Below are positions 49,610 through 63,285 of a stretch of DNA of 64,000 nt, piece by piece (positions within the stretch are counted from its first letter, which is position 1; the number at the start of each line of letters is the position of its first letter). Made by a program: the position numbers and the translations under genes. Location: contig NC_053112.1 in assembly GCF_010015445.1 (NCBI RefSeq), positions 38,204,665-38,268,664 on the forward strand. The letters are read 5' to 3'. The notes under the pieces were generated by a model, which did no database searches, was not told where the DNA came from, and saw only the letters and a list, made by a program, of their open reading frames with translations. The DNA comes from Perca fluviatilis. Lineage: Eukaryota; Chordata; Actinopteri; Perciformes; Percidae.

Positions 49610-50225
49610 CTTTAACGAACTCCTCCTAGAGATTTCATCCGATCAACTTAAAATTTGGTCTGTGTCATCTCAAGTCATTTAAGATGAAAACTTATTAAAA
49701 GAAAAACTTTTGGTCATAGGGTGTGGCCGTGGCGGGGCGGCCATTTTGTGCGTTTCGCCATCGAAACAGGAAGTGGGTGTAACTCGAGTGTACATTGTCC
49801 AGTTGGCTCGAAACTTTTCAGGATTCATAACACTCTAACTCTGAGGTCATTTACAAGACAAAATTAACTCAAAGTCATAGCGCCCCCTAATGGCAACAGG
49901 AAGTAGGCCCAAAACTATACGTGCTATACTTTAACAAACTCCTCCTAGAGATTTTATCCGATGGACTTCAAACTTGGTCTGTACCATCTCAACACCTTAA
50001 AGATGAAAAGTTATTAAAAGAAAAACTTTTCGTCAGACGTTGTGGGCGTGGTGGCCATTTTGAGTGTTTAGCGATGAACAAAGAAGTTGTTGTACGTTGT
50101 CGCATCTGCCCGAAATTTCTCACGATAGACAAGGGTCCATGCCTGAGGACATCAACAGGCCAAAATTGACTTTTTGTCATAGCGCCCCTCGCTGGCAACA
50201 GGAAATGCGCCTTATATGACAAACA
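49610..50225. repeat. Two tandem ~310-bp repeat units
   Basis: Two diverged copies (about 49610-49915 and 49920-50225) share AACTCCTCCTAGAGATTT, TTATTAAAAGAAAAACTTTT and GTCATAGCGCCCC blocks in order. Such units are common as dispersed multi-unit repeats in fish. Short ORFs here are incidental. Confidence 0.75.
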
Positions 50226-50250
50226 TCATCTGATTTACATAAAACTTATA

Positions 50251-50930
50251 GGGCCCTATTTTAATGATCTGAAACGCAAGTATCAAACGTGAAACGCAAG
50301 GAGCTTTGTGGGCAGATCTCGACGCAAATCTAAAATGGGTTGGTCTGAAGTTGCTACGTGTGGTTTGGGCGTAACGTGCAATAAACCAATCAGAGTGTCA
50401 TCTCAAATTCCCTTTAAGAACAGGCGCGCTTGTTCCATGGCGCACGCCAGGAGCTGTCCGGGATGCGGCAAAGTAATAAATGCCCGTCTTGACCGGGTGG
50501 CGATGTTGCTGCGGCATCTCGGGCGCATCTCCTCAAGTCTGGAGAGGATTGCTGCAGCCATGGAGCGTGGGCCTCCAAACGCACCACCTGCTCCTGTTGT
50601 GCCCGTTCCTCCTCCCCCCACTCCATCTCCATCTCCTTCCACCCGCTCCAACAGGAGCGCATCGCTGATTGCCACTCCCGGACCAGATCCCGCTGGAGTG
50701 TCCAACATCTCCTTAAGTCCTCTAATATTTCCTCATTTATGTCATCAACACATCCATCATTCATGGAAATGTTGTGTAAAACACAACAAGCCACAAAGAA
50801 TGCTGCGACTTTTTGAGGACTGTACTGTAAAGTGCGCTTTTTCCTTGTAAGTATGATTTGCAAAAATGGGAACTGCTGCGTCCGTTTAGATGAGAGAAGT
50901 GTATGCGCGTTGTGCACACGCTACATTATG
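50251..50930. mobile_element. PIF/Harbinger element fragment with both protein remnants
   Basis: Starts GGGCCCTATTTTAATGATCT, the same terminus as the right end of the element at 60907-61990. The plus strand holds the Myb-like partner-protein remnant (ISSSLERIAAAMERGPPNAP, about 50530-50590). The minus strand holds a transposase C-terminal remnant (KVAAFFVACCVLHNISMN, about 50750-50805). This convergent arrangement is normal for Harbinger. The far end is missing. Confidence 0.75.
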
Positions 50931-51039
50931 GCCAAGCAAAAAAACGGCCCATATTTGACCTCTACATAGTTGTTTTCTCGCATAAAAAAGTCTCAGAAGT
51001 GAATTTAGTGATAAAATAGCAGATGAACAGTGTATACAA

Positions 51040-51332
51040 TTTCTGAGGTCTGCGCGACCTATTCAGAAGACTACCTGATCTCAGATCAGTGGTGTAGCCT
51101 ATGTAAATGTTGGGGTATGACAAAGGTAGAGACTAGAGCCAAATAAGGAGGAACGTCAACTCGGTGGTTCATTGAGATTTGCCCGTTTTCAGAGTCAGTT
51201 TCAAATTGTGAGATTTGCAGAGGAAAGAGGTGTCAATGGGATTTTGAGGTTCTATGTATGTCCTATTTACCCACCAAACTGTTGTTATTCAACTATGACA
51301 AGGTAAAATCGGTTTAGCATTCTATCACCCCT
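51040..51332. mobile_element. Right end of another TTAA-targeting element
   Basis: Ends GCATTCTATCACCCCT at a TTAA (51333-51336). The left boundary is not established. Confidence 0.45.
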
Positions 51333-51656
51333 TTAAGGATATGGACGACATCATTGCCATCATTGTACATAATCCCGCCCATAATGAAAAGAGAAGGGAG
51401 AGTGAATTGAGAAAGGTGAGGTAATCCAGAGATGATGGTTTAACCAGGCATGACTAGGTCTGTCTGTCATATAACATTTACTGACAGTTATACACCTCCA
51501 AATTAAGATTACCAAAGTTTTCATGATTCATCCATGGGGAACATTAATATCTGTACCACCTTTTATTTTAATCCACCAACCCCCTAAAAACAAAAACGTC
51601 AACCTACAGCGGTGCTAGAGGAATAGTCAGAGAATCACCAAAGTCATCAGGATTTC

Positions 51657-52090
51657 TCTTCACAATTTCACGGCAATCCTTTGAATATTTGTTGAGATAT
51701 TTAACTGTTGACCAAAGTTGTGGATTAACCAAGTGAGGGAGGTGCAGTCTTGGTGGGAGATGACAAGCACTTGGATGAGCATGTGGGTTGACTCCCTAGT
51801 GAGGAAGGGGTTAATCCTCCTGATGTTGTCCAGGAGGAATCTGCAGGAGCATGCCACCGGTGCGATGTTGGCAACAGTTCATGTCTACAGTCACATCCAG
51901 GTTCTTCACTGTCTGAATTGGTATCACTTCAGTATGATCATTGGTGATGGCAATCTCCGCCTCACATCAGTTCCTCTCACGGTTCGGAATCTCAGGGGGT
52001 AATTTTTTTTTTTTAGGTCGAGTTTAAGTAGGTATCTTGACGCCCACTCTGAGATATCTGTCAGGCAAGCAGTGCTAAATGAGAGAAAGA
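51657..52090 (-). pseudogene. LINE reverse-transcriptase fragment (duplicate)
   Basis: Near-identical to 33890-34250, with the same CRFLLDNIRRINPFLTREST segment, and followed by the same Harbinger terminus. Part of the duplicated perforin upstream block (51337-52815 corresponds to 33682-35120). Confidence 0.8.
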
Positions 52091-52815
52091 TCTGGGGTCT
52101 CATTTATAAAACTGTGCATAGGATCCTTACTAAAAGTTATGCGTATGCCCCAAAGCCTAAAAACGGCGGCAACGCGCAAAAAAAGTCTGATTTATAAAAC
52201 GTATTTATAAAACATATGTAAGCAATGTTCCCTTTATAAATCACAGATTACCCACAAGTGTATGCGTACGAATTCAGCCTCTTATCCCGCCATGTACCGC
52301 CCATTTTTAACCATAAATAGTCAATGCAAAGCACCTCATGAATGCTGATCAGTATGTTAATGACCCTGGCAGTTGTTCTTCGTTCGCGCAATCATGACGA
52401 CTGGCGGAGAAAAAAAAAAAATTCTCAGATGCTTGTGAATTGCTGCAAATTGAATTATAATTTCGGCCTGTTCTTTCACAGTGTAGGGAATCCTGATCTA
52501 TAGACTACCTATATTAATAATACCTTCCAAAACAAAAGGCATTACGGCACTCGGGGACAGCTTTGATATACCAGACCTATATGATAAGATTTAACAGAAC
52601 TATATATTATATCCAAACAAGGCATAGCAATAAAGTTGAAGATTATATATAATATTTATATAAAACACTCAGCTGTCTGCCATTTCCCTCTGGAAACAGT
52701 CGGTGGCCCCCAAAGTGGTAGGACCTCTATTTGGACCGGGATGGCATGGTTCCGCATGTTGCCCCCTTTACTGGACCCAATTCAGTACATAGATCCAAGA
52801 GTTCAGCTTTAGGGT
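52091..52815. mobile_element. PIF/Harbinger element, truncated into perforin copy 3
   Basis: Same left terminus and interior as 34251 onwards but without the SINE. It stops abruptly at CAGCTTTAGG (about 52815), where perforin exon sequence begins, so the junction is a deletion or recombination point rather than a transposon end. Confidence 0.8.
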
Positions 52816-54316
52816 ACACATTACATCACACAAGTGTCTCTGGGGGGGGAAATAAAAGCAAGCACTGCTACTGTTTGTCAGTTGAGACGTCTGCTAGCTT
52901 TGCAAGTACTGCTAGCATTAAGGTTGAGTACCAACACTGTCAGGCAAAGAAGCAGAAGTTAGGCTCTGGTCAAAGTTTCAGCAGCACATTTAATGAACGT
53001 TATCACAGAGGTCATTGGTGGACACATCAAAGAGGGTGAAATCCTCTTTGAAGGCCAATCAAACCCCTCTGTCTATAACAACTGGCGTAAGCTCACTGAA
53101 AACCACACCTGATGTGGTCCGATACAACATAAATCCCCTGCACACCATACTGCCAACCGGTCATTTCAATCAGGAGAGACTTGTTTGCAGATATGCAAAA
53201 GCTTTAATGTACAACAGCATGTAATGTACAATGTTTTGGAGATTGAACTCCATCGTTATTAATACATTCAATATATTAATAAATTTAATGTAGGGGTAGG
53301 GAACCAAGATGTAACCCCCGATGGAATCCAGACACCGGTGGTGGCGGAGAAAGCCCGGAACTAGACCGCGAAGGCATTGGGGCGACAGCCGTAAAACCCC
53401 CAGCACGGGAGGCGGAAGGGGAGGAGGAGAGACGACGTCTTCCTGAAATGACAGCTGATAGCACAGGGAGAGAAGCAGCTTTTAAAACAGTGACGTAACC
53501 CCCTGTGATTGGCCAATGGGATCATTGCCCGATCGGATTATCAGAAGGTAGACGCCTCCAGCTGATTCACTTAGGAGGAACTGATACTTGTTAGGTCTTC
53601 CTGAAAGAATTTGCGGCTGAGCTACATTTCAATCAGGAGAGACTTGTTTGCAGATATGCAAAAGGTTTAATGTACAACAGCATGTAATGTACAATGTTTT
53701 GGAGATTGAACTTCATCGTTATTAATACATTTAATATATTAATAAATTTAATGTAGGGATGGGAACCAACCCAGTTGGCATTTTAGCGTACTAGTCACTG
53801 TTGAATCAACGTCAGGTTCCAGTGTTGGATAACCATTGGATTTTGTTTTGATTTTGCAAATCTAATCAACGCGTAAATAGCAACATCATTCCAACGTCAC
53901 GTTTCTCAACATAGGTGAATTTGCCAACGTTGAATCAACATTGATTTTAGTTTAGATTTTGCAAATCCAATCAACGTTGAAATTTCAACGTCACTATAAA
54001 GTCCTGCTTTTCAACATAGTTTATTTTGTTAAACTGTTTTCACTAAAGTATTGATGTGCTCAACAGTAACACCAAACACCTTGAAATAGATACATAAACA
54101 CTAGGAAGAAGCCAATTTGCGTAAAGCAAGACAAGGAAGAAGATTAATAAAGACATTTCACTGACGTAAGAAACATGATTTATTACATAGCTGCCAAAGT
54201 GTGCCAACATTTCACGCAAAAAGATAATTTTACACGTGTCGAACTTTAACCTTTAGGAAAAATGGCCCCAAACATTGGGCAATATTGAACACTGCTGGTT
54301 AAATCTTCCCTTCTTG

Positions 54317-54879
54317 TTACTTCTTTCTGCCACTGCCACCCGTCCTCTCTGGTGCATATATCAAGTATTTGGCCATGTATTTGTCTACTTTTGTTGTAGT
54401 TTTATCATATGAGCTCAAGACAGCGTCTGATGAGGGGAAAACAAAAAACAGATCAGTATTAGCAAACGCTAACCTCTCAAATTAAAATATTACAACTTTT
54501 GTGGCATTGCCAATGTTTCAAGTATATAAATTAGTATTTATCAACGTGCAAGGTCATTGATAATCATGTGCTTTGGGGCGAGCAACAAAAGGCAGTTGGT
54601 AGTAACCAGTGCTGCCGGTAGAGAAGTTAGTCTAGAGCCCAGAATGGAGTATTATATATAATATTAGAGCATGCTCTGTAGAGTCCTCCAACTAAAATGA
54701 TTTTTCTTATGAATTATTATTCAGCTTACTATATTCAATTATTTAAAACATTTTCCCAAAACTTATATGTTAAAGCAAACTCACCACAGATTATCTTGTA
54801 GAGATGAGTCTTCATGAAGGCAACCTTCCCACTTCTTCCTCTGAGGCTCATTATGGCCATCATTTTATTTGTCATAGTT
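54317..54879 (-). CDS. C-terminal exons of an unidentified element-borne gene
   Basis: Two minus-strand exons have consensus borders and compatible phase: 54879-54785 (acceptor CATGGCAG, donor TGTG|GTGAGT) and 54426-54317 (acceptor CCCCTCATCAG, stop TAA at 54319-54317). Joined across the intron they stay open for 67 codons and end in a basic tail (APERTGGSGRKK). Features are SLRGRSGKVAFMKTHLYKII and an acidic/basic amphipathic stretch; the C-terminus looks DNA-binding but I do not recognise the family. A further upstream exon candidate is at 56318-56355; exons between it and 54879 were not found. Given its place inside a TIR element it may be the transposase C-terminus or an accessory protein. 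Confidence 0.5.
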
Positions 54880-55594
54880 CTGCCATGGTAAAACAGATTT
54901 ATATTAGAATATTATATTGCAATCAAGTTCATTATGAAAATTTTGCAGAGAGTGAGTAAGTGGGTGTGTGGGGGGAGTGCATGACAGTATATGACAGGGA
55001 ACATAATCACTATAAACTAATACAAAAAAGGAACATAAAGTTAGTTACGCAGCCATTGACTTCTTGACATGACAAGCAGGCACATGATGAGGACGAGGAG
55101 TTTGTAGTGGTCACCAAGGTGAACAAGCCAACTGTCATAATGAAACTTTGCCAGCACTTTACAAGATTAATTATTTAACCCTTTTGTTGTCTTTTTGTTT
55201 TTATAGCACTTGTTGTCCTCCGGGGTGCATTAGCTACTACTAGCATAACACACACACCCAGGGCCTGAAATTAACACCGACCACTAGCATTTTCATTACT
55301 CGCAACAATCCCTGCAGTCCCACTGCAGCCACTGACCAAGCGGGAGTGAGAACGGGTCAAACTCATTTCCTTGTTTCTGTTATGAAGACGAGACGTGTGT
55401 GTGACTCAAACATCTCACATTTACCAACAAAACGTATAGCGCAAAGACCGTGCAAAACATTTCAGACCATCCTGCCAACATGTAGACATTTTCAATCAAT
55501 GTACGCGCTAATGATTTTTCACTGTAAAGTCACTGTTTCAATCCTGTCGGCTCTCTGCAGCGGCGGGTCTGCTGCTCCGTTCTCCCGCGCCCGA

Positions 55595-55717
<123 letters not shown>

Positions 55718-56317
55718 TAACTAACAATGTCAAGATCAACAAGCCACTGCCAGTGACAGATATGTACATATTTGATTCATTCAATAAATTATTATTTTTT
55801 GTCTTAAATCCACCAGCCATTTTCATATTATACCAACATTTGCAGCATCCTGAGCTTTTTTGGTCCTTGCGAAAATCTCAGCCAGAGTAATTAATTAATA
55901 GTAATAATTATTATTCGCCCCAAAAGTTTCCTTTTTATTTTTAAAAGAACTTTACAAAACAAATGTAAACTTTTGCAACTTTCACTGTCTATGTGAATCC
56001 CTATGCAGTATTAACAAGGCGTGCCCCCTACTACAGCACGTGAAGACGGCGGCAATGTCCATGAGTAGGCTACCATGAATGGGACAGGATCATAGAGACA
56101 CAGCTACCATGAATAGGACAGGACAGGATCATAGAGACACAGGGAGTCCTGTTTTTCACCTTTATTAGACAAAAAACAACAACTGGCTGGTAAAAGTCAC
56201 TGTGGCAGGCTGGTGGTCAAAAAGAGTTAACTTCAGGCCCTGCACACACCCTCAGAAGTGCAGTAAGTTACTTTCAGATTTAAATAGATGGTTGGGTTAG
56301 GTATGGGGACAACTCAC

Positions 56318-56355
56318 CGTTGAAGGAGACTTTCAGGTCATGTTCTTCCAAATCT
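56318..56355 (-). other. Candidate 38-nt exon of the nested element's gene
   Basis: Polypyrimidine acceptor (TTCTTCCTTCTTTTCCAG) and donor AACG|GTGAGT flank an open segment reading DLEEHDLKVSFN. Phase is 1 nt in and 1 nt out. Confidence 0.4.
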
Positions 56356-56469
56356 CTGGAAAAGAAGGAAGAAGAATGTGAAATCTCAACCTTATTTTTA
56401 AAGTTTGTGGATGGAAAGTGTGTCAATGTGCCACGTCGCACACACACACTCCCTAGCATACAACGGCGG

Positions 56470-56659
<190 letters not shown>

Positions 56660-57663
56660 CTGTTGGCGGTTAGCTAGCACACAACGGCGGTTCGTGGTTA
56701 AACTAGCTAGTCTGCCCATACACACAATATTAATTAACACAATATGTATTAATATATGGGCCAGAGTCAGACACACTCAAAATTTATTTAGGAATTTTCT
56801 AGTTATAAAATGTTACTTCAAAAACTTTGCTTACCGTTTGAGCTGTTACCCCCAAATTCAGTCCGAACCGGTCCAGGTTAAGCTAGCCTGACGATGACGA
56901 CACAGACCCACTTTGCGCATGCGCAAGCGGTGTTGTCTGGAACCGGCCAGAGCCAATAGAATTCAGTTCTAGTCACCCTCTTTGTCTGACGGACAAACGC
57001 CGTCCTCCAATCAAGCCCTTTTATTGAACGACATTCCAAAATGATCAATCGGACTGGAGTTGCCTCAAAAAAAGTACGCGCTGGGAGATGTAGAAAGCGC
57101 TTTTATCACGACCAAAGAAGAAATTCTTTGTCACGACTCAACAAACGTTTAATTTCAGAGTTGGTCTTTCACCGTTGTATCATTATTCACGTATCAACAC
57201 TTTTTCAACAGTTAATTGATCAGCATTGTTTAGATGTTGGAACAACGTTATTTTTCTACTGATATATTTCAACAAAATGTTTAAAAGTCATGGTCGTAAT
57301 ATAATTGTTGATTTGACGTAAAACTCAAAAATTGTTGATATTTCTATGTTGAACCGAGTGAGTTAACAACACCACTTCAACTATTTGGTGTTCAACGTTG
57401 TTTTGACGTTGAATTAATGTTTTTCATAAACTGACATTATTTCAACAATATTTAAACGTTTAATGTCAGTCGAATGCCAGCTGGGAAGATGTAACCCCAA
57501 AACATGACTGAAATTGGACATGAAGGAATAAACACGGAAAATTAAAATATGTTTTTAATTAATAAATTATGAAGCTTACCTCGGGGTTCACGGATCCGAA
57601 ACAGAAAGCACATGCAGTGATCCGTCCCCTAAACAGCATGCAATACTGCCCGTATTTCACATC

Positions 57664-57903
57664 GGCAACTCAGGCCGGCATACACGGCATCTCCGCGCAC
57701 GGCAACTCAGGCCGGCATACACGGCATCTCCGCCGGGTACGGCAACTCAGGCCGGCATACACGGCACTCACCGCACGGGCAACTCGGGCTGGCATACACG
57801 GCATCTCCGCGTACGGCAACTTCGGGCTGGCATACACGGGCATCTCCGCCTGTTACGGCAACTCGGGCTGGCATACGCGGCATCTCCGCTGGTACGGCAA
57901 CTT
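57664..57903. repeat. 37-42-bp minisatellite, six units
   Basis: Units begin GGCAACTC(A/G)GGC(C/T)GGCATAC and continue ACGGCATCTCCGC..., at 57664, 57701, 57740, 57777, 57814 and 57856, followed by a partial unit. It lies between the recombinase gene and the A repeat of the Ngaro element, in its 3' untranslated part. Confidence 0.9.
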
Positions 57904-58189
57904 GGCGGTACATAGAATGAAACATAGCTTCCGTATTTTGCTTAGTCATTACCCTATTAATAATATTCCGTCGAAACGACGGCTACTGAAGTATGACACC
58001 ACCACCGGTTATATGCTGTTTACGGCCCACCGTGAAACATAAAGAAAACGAGGCATCTCCGCCGTTTATGGCAATGCAGCGCGTGAAATTAAATAATTTC
58101 TTGAATTAGGATATGAACGGGATTGCCCCGTGAATGTGAGACATGCCACCCGTGGCCCACACGAAAATACACCCACGGTTAGCTTGTAT

Positions 58190-60533
58190 CTTACCGGATT
58201 ATGGCTTTAGGGATCGGATTGGTGAGGACGAAATTGACGTCGGGACGAATGTAAGAAGAGTAAGCCGAAGAAAGTCCACCGACCCAGCCTTTGCAGCGAG
58301 GTCCGAGACATTCCTTGATTGGCCGCCGTGGTAGCGCCCCTATTCTGAATGAATGCCCTGAATAATGCTGTGGCGAAGACCAGATTTGAGGAGAACTGTC
58401 TCCAGATGTTGCCTAAATCACCCTTTTGACAAAGGACGGATTCCCGAAATAATGAACAGAGGCGCGAGGGAGTTAGTAGAAGGCCTGGCTTTCAGATAGT
58501 TCAACATAGATTTAAATGGGCAAAATAATGTATCTGTATCGGCGTAACGATAACTGAGCAAGCTCCTCCGCGTTTAGAATGCTTAAGTTGTAAGCAGTAG
58601 TGATTAGCGTGAAAAGCCAGATCGGAGAAAGTAATATCGACATCGGGGTTGAAGGATGTATAAGGAGTAGCGAATTCTCCGCATCTTAGAAATGCATAGA
58701 AAGCTAACGGAAAACGGACTCCAGAAGGTGCGTCTAAATAAGGGGAAAAAACCCCTGCCCTGAGTGTCGACACTAAATTATGTAAGATGCCGAATGATCG
58801 GCTGCCCGGAGTTCGGGAGAAGTGGGGGAGTTTTAGAGACGCCCTTCAACAGTAATTTAATAGCCGGATTAGAAAGGAGGCTTGGAAACGAGGGATCATA
58901 ACATTTAATATGAAATTGAATTCCTGCAATCAACCCCACGGTATACTGCTCACCTTGAAGTTGCGTGTGTCGGTACTAATAACATATAAATGCACAAATG
59001 CTTTTAACGAGAACAGGTCTGGGAGGTACGCAAATGATAACACAGAATAGGGAAAAAGTATGCCAGGCAAAATCGTAAGTTTTAGAGTGGAACCGCGCTA
59101 GACCTTTTCTCATGTACATTTTTGAGGATTCTAGGCATTGATGCAGTGGGTTGAAGTTTAATGCAGCTCTAGCTCTTGAAGAGAGGGAAGCGCTACCGGG
59201 ACGGGGCTGGCTGATGGGCAGAGGCTTCAAAAGGTCTGAAAGTGAAAACGAGACAGAGCATCAGCCGCGTCGTTAAAATGCCCGGGGACATGGCGGTGAT
59301 GATAAAATTATTCATCACCGCGGACCATGTGATGCTTCTCATGAATGGCATGATTTTCCTACGAAGGCGCCCTCTATTTATTATGCTGACAACCGCCTGA
59401 TTATCGCACAGAGATGCAGAGATGACTGAGATGCATTTACGCTTCCAATGATGCCCGCACGCGCGGCAAGCTACCGCAATTGGGTAGATCTCATGCAGGG
59501 CGGATGAATCGGACTGGGAAAAGTTGGGAGGCCAGTGGCCTGAAAACCACTGGTCTTGAAAAAAAAAAAAACGCGGAAGGGGCAGCGTCGGTAAAAACCG
59601 CAGGAAATCCGACGAAGTGCACCAACTTCGTCATAAAAAGAAACCCCGTTCCAGTGCTCCAGAAGATGAGACCAGAAACGTAAATCGGAGCGGCACCCGG
59701 CATCGAGACACGCTCGTGTAAGTGAGAGACAGAGGAAGCAGTGTCCAGCAACCTGGAAATAAACGCGCCCTGCGGGATCACGCGAATGGCGAAAATTGAG
59801 ATGCCGCGGAGGGGAGAGCAACTGGCGTTTAGAGATGGTTACGGCGGAAGAATGGGACGTAGCGATGCTCGAACGCGTAACAATTTATCGAGCCGGGAGA
59901 GACGCGCTTTTCATGCCGACGGAATCGAGGGTAATGCCGAAACTCCAAACAGGTGGCGGGACCGATAGTCTTTGCCTCGGACAGGGCACGCCGAGGATCC
60001 GAAGCAGTGCCGCAGCCTGCCCAAGGACGCCCGGAGCCGTCGGGGGTCTACGAAGTAAAAAGTCGTCCAACAAGTGAAGCACCGAGGGCACCCGCACCCT
60101 GTTAAGCAGGATCCAGCACAGGGCCTCGGAAACGTGGTTAAAATGCACGGGCTGCTACGGCAGCCGGAGGTCAAACGTACCCCCAAAATAGAACTTAGAG
60201 TCCCACCTAACGCCCGAAGCGGGGGCCACTCGCGAGGATGAATGGGCACGATCTTAAAAGTGTCAGTGATGTCCGCTTTGGAGAGCGAACGCCAACCCCC
60301 GCCAGCTTAATCAATCTGATAGCGCCGGCCGGGCAGGGACTATGTAGAGTAGCCAGGCGAGAGCTCCTATGGACGCCCGTCGGAAGAAGCTGGAATAGCC
60401 GCCCGTTGAAGAGACGGATCAGGACCTGGGTCCGGCGCGAGATCAGACTCGAAATCCGACATAGCGAGACCGCGAGAGCAAAAACAGAAGAGCACAGCGA
60501 ACGCTTCGCCATACAGCCGTCCGACTGACACAC
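58190..60533 (-). pseudogene. Ngaro pol: RT, RNase H and tyrosine recombinase, decayed
   Basis: Minus-strand segments in order: SKADITDTFKIVPIHPREW (RT, about 60285-60225); LLDDFLL, the YxDD-type active site (about 60075-60055); RNase H-region motif LRFWSHLLEHWNGVSFYDE (about 59685-59630); recombinase N-terminal domain (AWHTFSLFCVIICVPPRPV, about 59065-59010); recombinase catalytic part with FLRCGEF (first Arg), LKHSKRG (Lys/Arg box), HSFR (58341-58355, H-x-x-R), LQRLGRW, and the catalytic Tyr segment AYSSYIRPD (about 58239-58267). All recombinase catalytic positions can be found, but several one-base frameshifts separate them, so the copy is inactive. Confidence 0.85.
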
Positions 60534-60906
60534 GACGTCTTCCTGAAATGACAGCTGATAGCACGGCAGGAGAGCTTTTAAAACAGTGACATAACGCTGT
60601 GATTGGCCAATGGGATCCTTGCCCGATCGGATTATCAGAAGGTAGACGCCTCCAGCGCCGATTCGCTTAGGAGGAACTAATACTTGTTAGGTCTTCCTGA
60701 AAGAATTTGCGCTGAGCTACATTGCCAGAGCCGGACTGAAGCAAGAGGTGGAGAAGTACATCAAGAAAAATGCAGTGTTGAAAAGATGCTCAGAAACCTG
60801 TAAGATTGGGCACAGATCCAGCAAAAGCCTTCTCCTTGTGTTTGCACCAGTAATCAGAATATCAAGTCAAACTGCTGTCCTGCTGGGAAAGGTCTTGCAA
60901 GATTAA

Positions 60907-61990
60907 GGGCCCTATCTTGCACCCAGCGCAATTGACTTTGTTCACCGACACATGTATCATTCCTTTTTTGCACCCGACGCACAGTGGACTTTTCCCAAAT
61001 TAGGGAATGAATTTGCGCTCCCGGGGGCGGTTCAGCGAAAAGAGGAGGCGTGTTCAGGTGCAAATGTTCCCTGATGCTATTTTTCAGTTTCAGAAAACAA
61101 TTCCGCCACTGACCAGGAAAAACCTGGTCTAAAGTCAGTGGCGCGTTATTCAGATGCTATTTTAGGGGCGCATGCTTGGCCATAATGTAGCGTGCGCACA
61201 ACACGCATGCACTTTGCTTCCCTCATCTACACGGACGCAGCAGTTCCCATTTTTGCAAACCATACATAATTACAAGGAAAAATATTACTGAAAATGCGCT
61301 TCAGGTGTTTGGATAGGTTAGGAGGCACTTTACAGTACAGTCCCCAAAAAGTCGCAGCATTCTTTGTGACTTGTTGTGTTTTACACAACATTTCCATGAA
61401 TCGTGGATGTGTTGATGAAATAAATGTTGAAATATTAATATTAAGGAGACGTGATGTTGAACTACGGTAGGATTGGACACTTGATGGTTTGGGAGTGGCA
61501 ATGCGCGATGTGCTCCTGGTGGAGTGGGTGGACGGAGATGGAGTTGGGGGAGGAGGAAGGGGCACAACAGGAGCAGGTGGTGCATTTGGAGGTCCACGCT
61601 CCATGGCTGCAGCAATCCTCTCCAGACTTGAGGAGATGCGCCAAAAGGCCGCAGTAACATCGCCACCGGGACAAGACGGGCATTTATTACTTTGCCGCAT
61701 CCGACAGCTCCCGCTGGCGTCAGCCAGGCAAATCCGCCATCATAATAGCCCGCCCCCCCGGCACAAGCGCACCTGCTCTTAAAGGGAATGTCAGATGACG
61801 CTCTGATTTGTTATTTTCGCGTTACGCCCAAACCACACCTAGTTACTTCAGACCAACCCATTTTAGATTGCGTTGGGCGCAAAGGAGTCATTTATCCCGC
61901 CCGTTATAATAGCAACAGGGCCGAGATCCGCCCACAAAGCTACTTGCTTTTCGTTTCATACTTGCCGTTTCAGATCGTTAAAATAGGGTC
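60907..61990. mobile_element. PIF/Harbinger element inside perforin copy 3
   Basis: Inverted ends GGGCCCTATCTTGC and, reverse-complemented, GACCCTATTTTAACGATC; flanked by TTAA on both sides (60903-60906, 61991-61994), consistent with the 3-bp TTA/TAA Harbinger duplication. Minus strand carries the Myb-like partner remnant (ISSSLERIAAAMERGPPNAP, about 61600-61640) and plus strand the related antisense transposase end. Non-autonomous. Confidence 0.85.
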
Positions 61991-62690
61991 TTAAAGGTTT
62001 TCAGGCTCTATGCAAAAGGTCTTTATCGTGATAGGTGGCGTCAGACAGATGGTTCAGTGGATGTTACTTACGGTGATAAGATTAAGCGTACTGTCATCAT
62101 AAGTAACAATGACAATCCTAAATGGCCAGAGACATTTGAGTTTGGACCCATCGTCATTAACATGAAAAACAGACTTACGTTCAGTGTTTATGATGAGGAT
62201 TCTTACTGGAACAGTGATCCGCTTGGTGGGTGTTCATTTGATCTGCGTAAAGGAAAAGTGAGCGACAGCTGCATGTTAAATCACGGTACCTTCTTCTTCT
62301 CCTACATAGTAGAGTGTGCACCAAGTCTTGGTGGTGACCAATGTCAAGAATACATCCCCTCCCCGATGAGGCCCTCTTTGGCCAAGGTCTTCCACACTAG
62401 AAACGGGGTCCTTCTTGGAGAGACAGGGAAGAGGAATGCTACATCAGTCAGTCAGGTTAAGGTCAGCGGTCGACATGAGATGGGGTGATGAGAGAATAAG
62501 AATTTAAGTTTATGATTATCTTGCATCTCGTTAATTGCATATTTCACACTGTTACTATTTCTTTATTTGACTTTTGTTAACAAAATAATTACACATTCTC
62601 AATTTCTCAAATGGAATCCAAATACTGCATGTGTTTGTGAGAAATGTTCTTTTCTTCTGCTCCTTTCTGTTAGTTAAAAAACTAACTGCC

Positions 62691-62696
62691 AATAAA
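62691..62696 (+). terminator. Poly(A) signal, perforin copy 3
   Basis: AATAAA retained about 200 nt after the copy-3 stop codon. Confidence 0.7.
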
Positions 62697-63215
62697 GCAT
62701 CAATAAAGAGAACACAGGTGTCAGTGTGATTTATTGTAATAAATATACTGTGTAGTTTTGTGGTTACATGTACAATTGAAATGCATAATCATACAAATGC
62801 AAGCAAACGACTAAAGTCAAGAGGGCACACATAGAAGGCTCTTCTCATTTTTCCTCTTCATTTCATCCGATCATTCCTATACATGTTAGGGCTGACAAAA
62901 CTGACCCAAAATGGCGTTGTTTCTGGGCATTATGTCCATGAGAGGGCAAACGTAAAAGATACATAACTACAGTACTTTATAGGTATATTTATTTCAACAT
63001 AAACATGTTTTAAAAGGTCTATATGCCTACACATAAAATATACCATAAAACGTCATATACTGTAAATCTTAATTTAATGACCTTATAAATTGTTCTTTAT
63101 ATTCCAATGCAGTAAGTTAACTTGAACCCAAGCTGTTTATTGATACAACTTAAGGACAGATATTTCTCCTTTGAATTGCTTGATGAATGTTTAGTACTGT
63201 CAACAATAGTTCACA

Positions 63216-63218
<3 letters not shown>

Positions 63219-63282
<64 letters not shown>
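63219..63282. repeat. (CA)n microsatellite upstream of perforin copy 4
   Basis: Shorter counterpart of the tracts before copies 1 and 2; a second small CA run follows at about 63302-63326. Confidence 0.97.

Positions 63283-63285
<3 letters not shown>

Noticed and set aside
57664..57903. Possible CRISPR-like array
   Set aside because: Units are contiguous with no unique spacers and the DNA is vertebrate; it is a minisatellite.
57569..58042. 157-codon plus-strand ORF with repeated HGISA-type units
   Set aside because: It is the translation of the minisatellite in the Ngaro untranslated region, on the strand opposite to pol.
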